Program-made: the position numbers and the translations under genes
In this document: one piece after another, positions 43,827 to 52,964 of the stretch
How positions within the stretch are numbered: position 1 is the first letter of the stretch
Layout of the letters: every line of letters begins with the position of its first letter
The notes under the pieces: generated by a model
The model's input: the letters and a program-made list of their open reading frames with translations, nothing else
What the model was told of the DNA's origin: nothing
The model's database searches: none
Assembly: GCA_035620975.1 (NCBI GenBank)
Contig: DASPFV010000044.1
Coordinates: 1 to 56,307, forward strand
Direction: 5' to 3'
DNA: 56,307 bases
Origin: DASPFV01 sp035620975
GTDB lineage: Bacteria; Acidobacteriota; Vicinamibacteria; Vicinamibacterales; 2-12-FULL-66-21

Positions 43827-45473
43827 TCACCTGGCGGCCTGGCGGACCACGTAATCGATCCCGGCAATCCTGACCGTGCCGGATCGGGCAGGGCCGTTGT
43901 TGGGCGCCACGATGAACTGCACCAGCCCGTTGCCGGCGCCCGACTCCCCGGCCTCCATCGTGATCCAGCCGGCGGTACTGGCGGCCGTCCACGTGCAGCT
44001 GCCGCCCACGATCACCAGCACGTTGCCCCGCCCCCCGTCGGGACCGAAATCGTGAACGGGCGGCGCCAGCTCCCAGGTACAGAGGGACGCCTGGTGCACC
44101 GTGATCGTGTGGCCGGCCACTCGCAGAGTTCCCGAGCGCTGAGGACTGCTGTTCGGCGCCACGGCGAAGACCATCTGCGCGGACCCGGTGCCCGACGGCT
44201 GCCGGACGTCGACCCAGGGCACGTCGCTCGCAGCCGACCAGGGGCAGCCTGCACCGGCGCGGACCGCCAGCGCGCTCTCGCCGCCGCCTCCCGGTGCGTC
44301 GTACGAGTCGGGCTCGACCGTCGGACGGCAGCCCGAGGCCTGGGTCACCGTCACCGTCGTCCCCGCAACCACGACCGTGCCGGTGCGCAGCGGACCGTCG
44401 GTGGCCGGGACGGAGATGTGCACAGTCCCTGTCCCTGCGCCGGTGCTGCCGCTCGCGATGCTGAGCCAGGACGTCTGGCTGTCGGCGGTCCACGGACAAC
44501 CGGCCGGCGCGTTCACCGGGATCGCGAGCACGCCGCCGGAAGCGCTCACGTCGAGTGCGTTCACACCTGCGGCGGACGTGCAGCCGGACCCCTGGTCGAT
44601 CCTGACGCTCCGCCCCGCCACGGTGAGCGTGCCGGTCCGGGCGGGCCCTGCGACGGGCGCCGCCTCGAAGACGACGGTGCCGTTCCCGTTTCCGGCCTGT
44701 CCGGCGACAAGGGTGATCCACGGCACGTCAGAAGTCGCGCTCCACGCGCAGCCCGGGGCTGCCAGCACGGCTACCTCGCCGCGGCCGCCCGCGCTGCTCA
44801 CGCTGACAGCCGTCGTGCCGGTCGCATACGAGCAGCCGGTCCCCTGCTCGACCCGGATGCTCTTCCCGGCCACCGTGAGTCTTCCAATCCTGGGCGGTCC
44901 GTTCGTGGACGACACGTCGAAGACGGTGGTCCCGTTGCCGGTTCCCGTCCGGCCGCTGACCACCGAGATCCATGACACGTCAGCCTCGGCCGACCAGGTG
45001 CACTGGGCGCTGCTGGCTTCGATCCGAATGGTGCGCTGACCTCCGGATGCGTCCACCGTCTCGACCGTCGACGACAACCTGAACTGGCAGGGACTGCCTT
45101 CCTGCGAAATCGCCAGACGTTGGTCGTTGACGCTCAGTCCCGCGCTGCGCGAGGCGGGATCGCGGTTGGGCGCCACGGTGAACTGGACCGCGCCGTCACC
45201 CTGGCCCCGGCTTTCGGGGGGAACCGTGATCCACGCGGCATCGCTCTGCACGGACCACGCGCACTCCCGGTTGGTCGCGATTCGAATCGTGCCCGAGCCA
45301 CCCGTCGCCGCGAAGGGGTTCGTCTCGACCTGCGCGTCAACGGCGCAGCGCGACGGGGATGGGGCGACGAACCTTTCAGTAGACGAGCCGCACGAGGCGA
45401 CTGGCAGCAGCAACAGGAGCGCCCGCGCCGCTCGGAGCGCCCGCGACGAGCCGTGCAGGGCGGCCTCGTTCAC
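43827..45473 (-). CDS. lipoprotein of six BACON domains
   Basis: A 548-residue exported protein. The signal peptide ends with a lipobox-like LPVASCGSS (Cys about 28), so it is probably lipid-anchored. Six BACON (Ig-like) repeats of about 80-90 residues follow, each with the pattern C-x-WSA-x-SDV-x-W(I/V/L) then G-x-GNG, a strand ending V-x-F-x-V-AP, RxGT(L/V)-x-VAG and a closing Q. Each repeat carries a second Cys shortly after the closing Gln of the previous one, which suggests a disulfide per domain. BACON domains are linked to carbohydrate or mucin binding or serve as spacers; no enzyme domain is attached here. GTG at 45473 has GGGAGG 6 nt upstream, better than ATG at 45506. Confidence 0.87.
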   Translation of the reverse strand: MNEAALHGSSRALRAARALLLLLPVASCGSSTERFVAPSPSRCAVDAQVETNPFAATGGSGTIRIATNRECAWSVQSDAAWITVPPESRGQGDGAVQFTVAPNRDPASRSAGLSVNDQRLAISQEGSPCQFRLSSTVETVDASGGQRTIRIEASSAQCTWSAEADVSWISVVSGRTGTGNGTTVFDVSSTNGPPRIGRLTVAGKSIRVEQGTGCSYATGTTAVSVSSAGGRGEVAVLAAPGCAWSATSDVPWITLVAGQAGNGNGTVVFEAAPVAGPARTGTLTVAGRSVRIDQGSGCTSAAGVNALDVSASGGVLAIPVNAPAGCPWTADSQTSWLSIASGSTGAGTGTVHISVPATDGPLRTGTVVVAGTTVTVTQASGCRPTVEPDSYDAPGGGGESALAVRAGAGCPWSAASDVPWVDVRQPSGTGSAQMVFAVAPNSSPQRSGTLRVAGHTITVHQASLCTWELAPPVHDFGPDGGRGNVLVIVGGSCTWTAASTAGWITMEAGESGAGNGLVQFIVAPNNGPARSGTVRIAGIDYVVRQAAR

Positions 45474-45745
45474 GTGTAGCCTCCCGGAGGTCCCTCGAAG
45501 CCTCATCGAGCGAACCAGGGGCGAGAGAGCTTCTGCCCTTGGTAGCCGGCGCCTGCGACGGCCGGGCTGGAGTCATCGCTGCGGCCGACAGACGATCATA
45601 GTCGTCCCTGGCGTGCGGGAAGAATCGCCTTGTGACGGATGAGCTCGGCGGGAGATCGCGAAGACCCCTCCGCCGGTTTCGCAAAATCGGCTTCCAACTT
45701 TCGAGCCGTGGCCTGCGAGCCGCGGCTGATTCCGTTCACGAGCGT

Positions 45746-46315
45746 TCAGCGCTGCGTGGGCAGCTCCGGACGCGTGAGCCGCGACCGCCCTGCCGCGCGA
45801 AGCCAGTCTCGTATGCGCCCGGGGCACGGCGGAAGGGGATCGCAGGCCAGCAGGTACAGCACGGCCGTCGTGAGCACGACCAGCGCGTAGCCCAAGAGGA
45901 CGAGACTGACCCGGAGGTCGATATCAACGGGGTTGAGGTAGACGAAGAAGAGCGGGTACCACAGGAAACACGAGAGCGTCAGGAAGGCGATGCGAAGCGG
46001 CGCGTCGCGCAGCCGCCGCGGGTTCATCAGACCTCTCGACACACGCTGGTACACGCTCCGCTCGTACGCCTCGACTGGCACCTTGAAGACCGTCTGGCTC
46101 AGCGCGTAGAGCAGGACGCAGCAGAAGAGCCCGACGAAGATCCGTGGCGCGAGCCGGCTGCTCCAGGGATAGCCGCCAACCCAGACGAAGTAGGCAATGA
46201 TGCTGAGGTTGGTGAGCTGAACCGCCAGCCACACGTTGGTCGCCCCCGTCAGCCGCTGGAACCGGTGACAGGCCCGTTCGGTGAGGTTGAGGACGACCGA
46301 ATCGATGTAGGTCAT
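45746..46315 (-). CDS. four-TM membrane protein of unknown function
   Basis: A 189-residue protein with about four TM helices (VWLAVQLTNLSIIAYFVWVG, FVGLFCCVLLYALSQTV, FLTLSCFLWYPLFFVYL, LVLLGYALVVLTTAVLYLLA) and a basic, Cys-containing C-terminal tail. A cytoplasmic loop around 80-105 is Arg-rich. I do not recognise the family. It follows the CocE-like hydrolase gene on the complementary gene map only by proximity: its start lies 49 nt behind that gene's stop on the same strand, so co-transcription is possible. Confidence 0.72.
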   Translation of the reverse strand: MTYIDSVVLNLTERACHRFQRLTGATNVWLAVQLTNLSIIAYFVWVGGYPWSSRLAPRIFVGLFCCVLLYALSQTVFKVPVEAYERSVYQRVSRGLMNPRRLRDAPLRIAFLTLSCFLWYPLFFVYLNPVDIDLRVSLVLLGYALVVLTTAVLYLLACDPLPPCPGRIRDWLRAAGRSRLTRPELPTQR

Positions 46316-46364
46316 CCAGTGTAAAGATAGACACCGTCGGCCGGCAAAGGTTCAGCGCCGGCCG

Positions 46365-48332
46365 TCAGGGCTGCGTAGCGCGAGGACGCACCACCGTGAG
46401 CGTCACCTGAGACGGATGACGCTTCGAATGGTGAACGCGGTTCCGCGCGACCACCCCCCTGACCTCGTCGTAGTTGTCCCCGCCAGTGTTGAGGTTCCGA
46501 TCGAACCGCGGAAAGTTGCTGCTCGAAACCTCGATGCGCAGCCGGTGCCCCGGCGCGAAGTAGTTGCTCGTGGTGAGCGGCTGAAATGTCACCTTGTACA
46601 CCTGTCCGGGCTCCATCCACGCCGGAGGCCGATCGTAGCCTTCACGATACCGCATGCGCTGGATGGACTCGTCCAGGTTGTACGCGCGGCCATCCGGGTA
46701 GACGTCGAGGATCTTGACGGTGAAGTCGGTGTCCTTCACGTTCGACGATACGTACAGCGTCGGCGTGACGGATCCAGTGACCTCGAGACCCGAAGTGAAA
46801 GGATCGCTCGTGTAGACGAGCACGTCCTGGCGTGCTTCGTTCTTCCGCTGATCGAAGGCGCCGGCCTGGATGGCGTTGCCCGTGCAGCAGACGTTCCCGC
46901 CGTAGGAGGGCACGGGATCGGCCGGATCGTACGAGAACCCGTCCGGCTGGTCCGCAGCTGGCGGCGAATCCGCCAGGGCGCCGTCCCCGTGAAGCGTGTT
47001 CGCCCGGCCGCCGCTCGACAGGTACAGGGTCATCGGCTGTGCAGCGGGCGGAGGCCACGAATCGGACGATTGCCACCTGTTGAGCCCCATCGTGAAGTAC
47101 GTCACCTTCGGGAGCGCCTGCAGGCGGGCGCTCGGCGCGCCCTTCACGAACCGATCGAAGAAGCCGTAGATGATCTCCTGGTAGTCGAGCCGCGCATCGC
47201 CCATGCTGCGCTCGCCGACTGTCGTGTTCTCCGTCGCCCGGGTGAAGGCACAGTGGCCGACCGGGGCGATGACAGCCCACTGCTGATCGCGGACGTCGGC
47301 GCGCGCGTGCTGCCGGACGTGGTTGTACATGGCGAGGTTCGGGCCCACCGACACGTCATACCACGACATGTACCACAGCCCCGGCACGTCGAGCTTCATG
47401 TCGTCGTGCCACAGCCCGCCCCTGTACCAGGCCGGATCGTTCGGCGTGCGCTGGATCATCCGGCCGCCGGTCGCGACGGGCATGGCGTCGGCGAAGATGC
47501 CGCGCGGGCCGTCCACGGCGGCGATGATGTCCTGTACCGGGAGGTGCCACAGCGCCTTCGACCAGTCCACCGTCGGCATCTGCGGCGCGAGGTCGAACAG
47601 GCGCGACGCGCGAACCAGATCCTCCTGTGCCGTGTCGGGAGGGAACGTCGGCCGAACCTGGTTCTGCTGGCCGTAGAGCCAGGTGATGAACAGCATCTGC
47701 ACCGCGCCGCCGCGGTACCAGTTGCCCTGCTCGTAGTACGGGCGGACGCGTCCCACGCCGGCGCCGAAGCCCTGCACGTTCATGGCGGCGAACGCCGGAT
47801 GGCCCTGCGCCGCCACCGCCATCTGGTACTCGGCCGTGGAGGAACAGCCCGTCGCACCGACCCTGCCGTTCGACCAGGGCTGCTTCGAGATCCACTCCAG
47901 GGCATCGGCGCCATCGGTCGGGGGCGGCCCCAGAATGTCGTAGTGTCCCTCCGAGAAGAAATGGCCGCGCTCGTTCTGGACGACGTAGGCGTAGCCGCGC
48001 TTCACGGCCGTGAGCGGGGCCGTCATATCGGCGGGGACACGGTTGCGGACGTCCCAGAAGTTGAAGTTGTAGGGCGTCTTGACGAAGACGGTCCCGACCT
48101 TCCCGGCCGCCTGCCTGGGCACGTAGATGTCGGTGGCGAGCCGCACGCCGTCGCGCATCGGCATCATCACCTTCCGGTGCACGTCCGCGAGTGACCGCAG
48201 CTCGCGCTCGAGCGCCCAGCGGCGGTCCCGCTGCTCGGCCGTCAACGTTGCGACGGGCTGGGCCGGAAGGGCTACGGATGCGAGGACGACGGACGAGAAG
48301 AGAGCGGCGAGCAAGCGAGGGCAGGCACGCAT
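46365..48332 (-). CDS. secreted CocE/NonD (X-Pro dipeptidyl-peptidase S15) family hydrolase
   Basis: An exported alpha/beta hydrolase of 655 residues. A signal peptide (about 1-24, ending ALPAQ) precedes the S15 catalytic domain (about 50-400): VMMPMRDGVRLATDIYVPRQ is the family opening, the nucleophile elbow is GATGCSSTAEYQ (Ser164), and the catalytic His is in IAPVGHCAFTRA (about 350). The C-terminal jelly-roll (about 430-650) is typical of CocE and includes RLRIEVSSSNFPRFDRN. Such enzymes cleave esters, beta-lactams or N-terminal X-Pro dipeptides. The GCSST elbow differs from the common GxSYGG, so the substrate may be unusual. The start follows AGGAGCT. Confidence 0.88.
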   Translation of the reverse strand: MRACPRLLAALFSSVVLASVALPAQPVATLTAEQRDRRWALERELRSLADVHRKVMMPMRDGVRLATDIYVPRQAAGKVGTVFVKTPYNFNFWDVRNRVPADMTAPLTAVKRGYAYVVQNERGHFFSEGHYDILGPPPTDGADALEWISKQPWSNGRVGATGCSSTAEYQMAVAAQGHPAFAAMNVQGFGAGVGRVRPYYEQGNWYRGGAVQMLFITWLYGQQNQVRPTFPPDTAQEDLVRASRLFDLAPQMPTVDWSKALWHLPVQDIIAAVDGPRGIFADAMPVATGGRMIQRTPNDPAWYRGGLWHDDMKLDVPGLWYMSWYDVSVGPNLAMYNHVRQHARADVRDQQWAVIAPVGHCAFTRATENTTVGERSMGDARLDYQEIIYGFFDRFVKGAPSARLQALPKVTYFTMGLNRWQSSDSWPPPAAQPMTLYLSSGGRANTLHGDGALADSPPAADQPDGFSYDPADPVPSYGGNVCCTGNAIQAGAFDQRKNEARQDVLVYTSDPFTSGLEVTGSVTPTLYVSSNVKDTDFTVKILDVYPDGRAYNLDESIQRMRYREGYDRPPAWMEPGQVYKVTFQPLTTSNYFAPGHRLRIEVSSSNFPRFDRNLNTGGDNYDEVRGVVARNRVHHSKRHPSQVTLTVVRPRATQP

Positions 48333-48402
48333 CGGGAGCTCCTGTGGCGATTCTATCTCCGGTCATGCTTCGCCACAGCTGTTCGAGATCCCGATGGCGC
48401 GG

Positions 48403-51159
48403 CTACTCGGCGCGGAGCGCTTCCATGGCGTCGACACGTGTCGCCCGACGTGCGGGGAAATAGCCGGCCGCGAGCGCGATCAACCCGAGCAGCGCTGCAA
48501 CCGAGACGAAGGTCATCGGGTCACCCGGTTCGACGCCGTACAAAAGCGTGCGCATGAATCGCGTCAGTCCCAGGGCGGCCGCAGTTCCCGAGCCGATGCC
48601 CGCCGCGGTCAAGGCTGCCACCCGTACGAGGACCAGGGCCAGCACGTCGCGCGAGCCGGCCCCGAGCGCGATGCGGATGCCGATCTCTGCCGTGCGCTGC
48701 GTGACCGCCTGCGCCATCACGCCGAAGACGCCGATGGCCGTCAGCAGGAGCGCGAGCCCCGCAAACCCGCCCAGCATCCAGGCTCCGACGCGCGTGCGCC
48801 ACATGGCGTCGGCGACGCGCTCGTCCATCGTCTTGACCTCGCTCAGCGGGAGCGCCGGGTCCAGCCCGCGGACCTCGCGCGCCACGGCAGGAGCGAGGCT
48901 CGCGGGATCGAGCCGCGTGCGGACGAACAGGCGCATGCGCGACTGGTACGACTGCGCGAGGGGCACGTACACGTCAGGGATGGGCGCGGTCTCGATGGCG
49001 CGGTAGCGGACGTCGGACACGACGCCGATGATCTCGGCGCCGACATGGAATCCTCCCTGGCCGACGGACACGCGCTTGCCGACCGGGTCCTCGCCGGGCC
49101 AGATCCGGCGCGCGGCCGTCTCGTTGACGAGCAGCACCCTGGGCTGCTCCGCGCGATCGTGCTCGGTGAAGTTCCGGCCCCGCAGCACCCGGACGCCGAG
49201 GGTGCGGAGGTAGTCTGGCGTGATCCAGTGGATCCCGACGACGGGGTCGCTGCCATCGTGGCGCGGGCCGGCCTGCGGCGGGAACCACATGAGCGTGTCG
49301 TTGCAGCCGCCCGACACCGGGGGACAGAGGCCGAGGGCTGCCGCCTCGACGCCCGGCAGCGCGCGGATTCGTTCGAGGAGCTGCGCATGGAAAGCCTGGC
49401 CTCGGGCGCTGTCGTAGGCGGCCCGGGGCAGATCGACGCGGACGGTCAGCAGCCCCGACGGATCGACGCCGATTCCCGTATCGAGCAGCCGGCTGGTGCT
49501 GCGAATCATCAGGCCCGCTCCTGTCAGCAGGACGAGCGCCAGCGCGATCTGGACCGTGACCAGCACGCCCCGCGTGTCGATCCAGCGGCCGCCCGCCGCA
49601 ACGGCCTTCCCGCCGGATTTGAGCACGTCCACCGGACGCAGCATCGACGCCTGCGCCGCGGGCAGGAGCGACACCAGCATGGCCGTCAGCAGCGCCACGG
49701 CAGCGGTGAACAGCACGGTCACGCGATCGAAGCCGATCATCGAGGCGCCGATGCGGGTCAGGCCGGCGGCGCCCGCGATGCGCGGTCGTCCGGGCGCCAC
49801 CGCGGAGCGGAAGAAGACGTCGGAATCCGGCAGCAGCATGGCGGCGCCGCCCAGCAGCACGGCCGCCACGAGCAGCCCGCCGATGGCGCCGAGTGCGGCG
49901 AGGAGGAGGCCTTCGACGAAGAACTGGCGGACGATGCGCCCGCGGCCAGCGCCGATCGCCACGCGCACGGCAACCTCCCGGCGACGGGCCATGGCCCTCG
50001 CGGCGAGGAGGTTCGTCAGGTTCACGCAGGCAATCAGCAGGACGAAGCCCACGGCGCCGAGCAGGACCAGGGCCGCGCGGCGGATATCCGCGTCGATGCG
50101 CGAGGCGTACATCGAATTCGCCCTGGCCGCCCATCCTGGCATCCCGACGTCCCTTCGCGCATGCGCCGCATCCACCTGCCGGCCCAGCACCTCCACGGCC
50201 GCCATGGCCGCCTGCTCGGATACCTCGGGTCGGCGGCGGGCCACGATCGTGTACGAGTGCGACTGTGCCTCGTCCAGCTGCGACGGCTCGAACGCCGCGA
50301 GCGGCACCCACACGTCGGCATTTCCAATCAATCCGCGGAAGCCTGGCGGCAGCACGCCCACGACCGTATAAGGCGTGGCGTTCACCTGGATCTGGCGGCC
50401 GACCACGCCGGGATCACCGCCGAAACGGCGGATCCACAACCCGTGGCTGATCATGGCGGCGGCTGGCGTTCCGGCCTCGTGCACCTCGTCGTGCGAAAAA
50501 GCACGGCCCGACACGGGCGTGATGCCGAGCACGGCCGGGTATCGCTCGGTCACCACCTCTCCGCGCACCCGTTGCGGCTCGCCGCTGCCGGACAGGTCGA
50601 GGTCGCGGCCGGCGAAGAACGCTATCTCCTCGAAGACATGCTGGGTGGTTTCGAAGGTGCGGTATTTCGGGTACGACCAGACGCCTTCCCGGAACGTGCC
50701 GGGCTGATCGCGATCGGGAACGGTCATGTGCACGAGCATGAGCCGATGCGCGTCGGCGAACGGAAGGCTTCTGAAGAGCACCGCGTTCACGGCGGCAAAG
50801 ATGGCAGTGTTGGCGCCTATGCCCAGCGCGAGCGTCGCTGCGGCGATGGTCGTGAACGCCGGCGCACGGCCGAACAGCCGAAGCGTGTAGCGGACATCCT
50901 GGATGAAGTCGCGCACGGGACCGTCTCCTCTGTTCCTGGCGGGGCGCAGGGGCCTGGCTGCGCGGAACACCGCCAGGCGGTGGCGCGGCGCGCCTGCGAG
51001 GACGCGCCACGTCTCGCGGCGGAGCCACGCGCGGGCCGCGCGGTCGCCAAGGGCCTCGCGGATTCGCTGGAACTCCTCGACCGTATCGCCGACGACCCAT
51101 TCCCGCGCCGCCCGCGGTGTCGCCAGTCGGATCACGACGAGCGCGAGTCGTCCCCTCAC
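48403..51159 (-). CDS. ADOP-type orphan ABC permease (duplicated FtsX/MacB permease)
   Basis: A 918-residue inner-membrane permease of the acidobacterial duplicated orphan permease type. A helical N-terminal prefix of about 80 residues precedes TM1 (about 95-118, TTIAAATLALGIGANTAIFA), a MacB-like periplasmic domain, a first FtsX core (about 365-520) and then a second periplasmic domain and FtsX core (about 780-918; GGFAGLALLLTAIGVFGVMA, GIRIALGAGSRDVLALVLVR). No ATPase gene is adjacent, as usual for this family. The GTG start overlaps the PadR stop by 4 nt, so the two are co-translated and PadR probably controls its own operon. Confidence 0.92.
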   Translation of the reverse strand: MRGRLALVVIRLATPRAAREWVVGDTVEEFQRIREALGDRAARAWLRRETWRVLAGAPRHRLAVFRAARPLRPARNRGDGPVRDFIQDVRYTLRLFGRAPAFTTIAAATLALGIGANTAIFAAVNAVLFRSLPFADAHRLMLVHMTVPDRDQPGTFREGVWSYPKYRTFETTQHVFEEIAFFAGRDLDLSGSGEPQRVRGEVVTERYPAVLGITPVSGRAFSHDEVHEAGTPAAAMISHGLWIRRFGGDPGVVGRQIQVNATPYTVVGVLPPGFRGLIGNADVWVPLAAFEPSQLDEAQSHSYTIVARRRPEVSEQAAMAAVEVLGRQVDAAHARRDVGMPGWAARANSMYASRIDADIRRAALVLLGAVGFVLLIACVNLTNLLAARAMARRREVAVRVAIGAGRGRIVRQFFVEGLLLAALGAIGGLLVAAVLLGGAAMLLPDSDVFFRSAVAPGRPRIAGAAGLTRIGASMIGFDRVTVLFTAAVALLTAMLVSLLPAAQASMLRPVDVLKSGGKAVAAGGRWIDTRGVLVTVQIALALVLLTGAGLMIRSTSRLLDTGIGVDPSGLLTVRVDLPRAAYDSARGQAFHAQLLERIRALPGVEAAALGLCPPVSGGCNDTLMWFPPQAGPRHDGSDPVVGIHWITPDYLRTLGVRVLRGRNFTEHDRAEQPRVLLVNETAARRIWPGEDPVGKRVSVGQGGFHVGAEIIGVVSDVRYRAIETAPIPDVYVPLAQSYQSRMRLFVRTRLDPASLAPAVAREVRGLDPALPLSEVKTMDERVADAMWRTRVGAWMLGGFAGLALLLTAIGVFGVMAQAVTQRTAEIGIRIALGAGSRDVLALVLVRVAALTAAGIGSGTAAALGLTRFMRTLLYGVEPGDPMTFVSVAALLGLIALAAGYFPARRATRVDAMEALRAE

Positions 51160-51482
51160 AACGTCTTGAGCCGCCCTTCGATCCCGGCCGTCATCCCGAC
51201 GAGCGCGGTATAGGCCTCGCGCAGCGACCGCGCCCCGAGCGGCAGGAGGTCGAAATGCCGCCGGCGGCGGCCGCCCCGCTCCGGGGTCGGCTCGCCGATT
51301 CGCGAGCGCACCAGCCCTTTCTGCTCCAGCCGTTCCAGGGTCGTGTAGACCGCGCTGATCGACACCTCGCGCCGGGCGCGCATCTGGATCTCCCGGCGGA
51401 CAGTGGCCCCGTAGGCGCCGGGACCGAGACGGACGAGTGCCAGGAGCACCATCTGTTCGAACTCGCCGAGCGGCTGCGCCAT
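51156..51482 (-). CDS. PadR-family transcriptional regulator
   Basis: A 108-residue winged-helix repressor. The PadR core is visible: GEFEQMVLLALVRLGPGAYG (about 6-25), REVSISAVYTTLERLEQKGL (recognition helix, about 38-57), and a wing EPTPERGGRRRRHFDLLPLG, followed by a C-terminal helix. ATG at 51482 is preferred; GGAGG lies about 10 nt upstream, and the GTG at 51500 has none. Such regulators commonly sit in front of ADOP permeases. An imperfect palindrome, CCACATTGTGG at 51498-51508, lies just upstream and could be an operator. Confidence 0.9.
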   Translation of the reverse strand: MAQPLGEFEQMVLLALVRLGPGAYGATVRREIQMRARREVSISAVYTTLERLEQKGLVRSRIGEPTPERGGRRRRHFDLLPLGARSLREAYTALVGMTAGIEGRLKTL

Positions 51483-51673
51483 ACGGCCGATATCCTCCAC
51501 ATTGTGGAAATCATGTCAAGAGGCCAGGGGACATGGCCCGAGAGGGGGCGGCGGCTGTGACGGCCCGCCGCGAGGCAGGCAGGCTGGCTCACCGCCGGCT
51601 GGGACGAAAGCGCTTGACTGCCGCGCATCCCGGGGGACAGTATCGGCACCTCACCTGGTACCCGGAGGAAACC

Positions 51674-52465
51674 ATGGGTCGAGCCCGGCCACTGGCACTG
51701 TCATCGGCTCTGTTGCTCGGCGTCGTGAGCGTCGCAGCCGCGCAGGATTCGCCGGCGGCGGCACCGCCCCCCGAGGCCGTCCTCGTCCCGCTCTCCGCCG
51801 ACCAGGAGCGGCAGCTCGACAAGTGGCTGGCCGCCATGGACAAATGGCAGCGGTACGACGCTCGATGGGAGAACCGGCCGGTGCGCGACAGCTGGGGGCG
51901 CGTCACCTCGCGCCGGACACCCCCGAAGGCTCCGGACTGGCTGCCGGGGCACTGCGCCAGCGTCGAAGCGGCGGGCCTCCTGGAGATCGACGAGCGCACG
52001 ACGAACGCCTGCCGATTGCTCGACGATCCGAGGACGGCGCTCGAATCCGTGCCCGCTCCCGTCCAGGCTGCGCGTGCTGACGACGAGAAGCCGCAGAAGC
52101 ACAGCTCGTTTCTGACGCGCGTGCACCTCGACGGCCTGTGGACCACGTCGCCCAGTGCGGGGCGGTTCTACGGGATCGTCGGATCGCACGTGAGCCTGGT
52201 CGACGTCGGACGGCTGCAGGTGTTCGGTCCTCCCGGTGTCCTGCTCCTCAGCGTGCCCGACGGTCCGGACTCGCGCCGGCTGACGCTCGGCTTTACGTGG
52301 GGCGTGAGCCTGCGGCTGACCGACGTCCGGGTGTTCGGGCCGGACAAGAACATGACGCTCTTCCTGAACATCTCGAAGGTCTGGGTCGACTCCGGCCAAG
52401 CCGGCAGCAACTACCGCGGTTTCGACATCGCCGGTTTCTCGCTCGCGCCGCGGAAGAAGAACTGA
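51674..52465 (+). CDS. secreted protein of unknown function
   Basis: A 263-residue protein with a signal peptide (about 1-23, ending VAAAQD). The mature part begins with a Pro/Ala stretch, a charged helix (ADQERQLDKWLAAMDKWQRY, about 43-62), two Cys (about 95 and 114) that could form a disulfide, and a C-terminal beta-rich domain (about 150-260; FYGIVGSHVSLVDVGRLQVF, LTLGFTWGVSLRLTDVRVFG). It looks like a small barrel or lipocalin-like envelope protein. No family is recognised. GGAGG lies about 6 nt before ATG 51674; the open frame upstream to 51437 is antisense to padR. It is divergent from padR. Confidence 0.78.
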   Translation: MGRARPLALSSALLLGVVSVAAAQDSPAAAPPPEAVLVPLSADQERQLDKWLAAMDKWQRYDARWENRPVRDSWGRVTSRRTPPKAPDWLPGHCASVEAAGLLEIDERTTNACRLLDDPRTALESVPAPVQAARADDEKPQKHSSFLTRVHLDGLWTTSPSAGRFYGIVGSHVSLVDVGRLQVFGPPGVLLLSVPDGPDSRRLTLGFTWGVSLRLTDVRVFGPDKNMTLFLNISKVWVDSGQAGSNYRGFDIAGFSLAPRKKN

Positions 52466-52640
52466 CACCCGGCGCGGCCGCGGCCTGCTCCAGCCTGCCG
52501 ATGTTTGCCACGAGCACGTCGCATGACTGGCAGCCGATCGCGTAGATCGCCTCCTGGCGCCAGCCGGCGGCACCGGGCGACGAAGTGGATGCGCGTGAGC
52601 GGACGCGACTCGCGCTGCAGATCGCGAGGCGCAGCAGCCA
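52466..52640. other. gap between the secreted-protein gene and a ligase remnant
   Basis: No complete gene. On the minus strand one frame reads GWRQEAIYAIGCQSCDVLVA followed by NIGRLEQA at about 52497-52580. This looks more protein-like than the other frames and may be the end of another decayed gene, but it has no start or clear stop and I do not recognise it. Confidence 0.35.
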
Positions 52641-52860
52641 TCATCGCGTCCGCCCGACGTTCCTGGGCTCGCGATCGTCCCGCAGACGGACGAACTTCGT
52701 GTGCCGGAGGTGACTGTCGGGCGTCCACTCCACGAACTCGAACTCGCCGACGCGCCGGCCGGAGCCAGACGCACCCGGCCATCCTCGCCGGGGTCAGGCC
52801 CCCGCCCCACCGTCCGCCCTTCGGCTCCGGCAGGTTCGCGAACGGACACATGTCGATCGT
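52641..52860 (-). pseudogene. remnant of a LigD-type ATP-dependent DNA ligase C-terminus, frameshifted
   Basis: Two adjacent minus-strand frames together spell the end of a bacterial LigD-like DNA ligase. One gives CPFANLPEPKGGRWGGGLTP followed by ARMAGCVWLRP (about 52850-52760). One base shift later, the other gives VGEFEFVEWTPDSHLRHTKF followed by VRLRDDREPRNVGRTR and a TGA at 52641. This matches the last ~70 residues of LigD ligase domains (W-x-RP then EWT-x-D-x-x-LRH-x-x-F). The nucleotidyltransferase core is absent, so this is a decayed fragment. No Ku or polymerase domain is nearby. Confidence 0.72.
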
Positions 52861-52964
52861 CGCAACGCCACATCGGCCATTGCCGACGGATCGGCGCCGC
52901 AGGCGGACGCTCGGGGTATCGTTGACAGAGACGGGTCCCTGACTCGAACGCAGAGGAGGTCCAG

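Noticed and set aside
48127..51213. 1028-codon open frame on the plus strand
   Set aside because: Antisense shadow of the ADOP permease; low-complexity Arg/His/Asp composition and no ribosome site.
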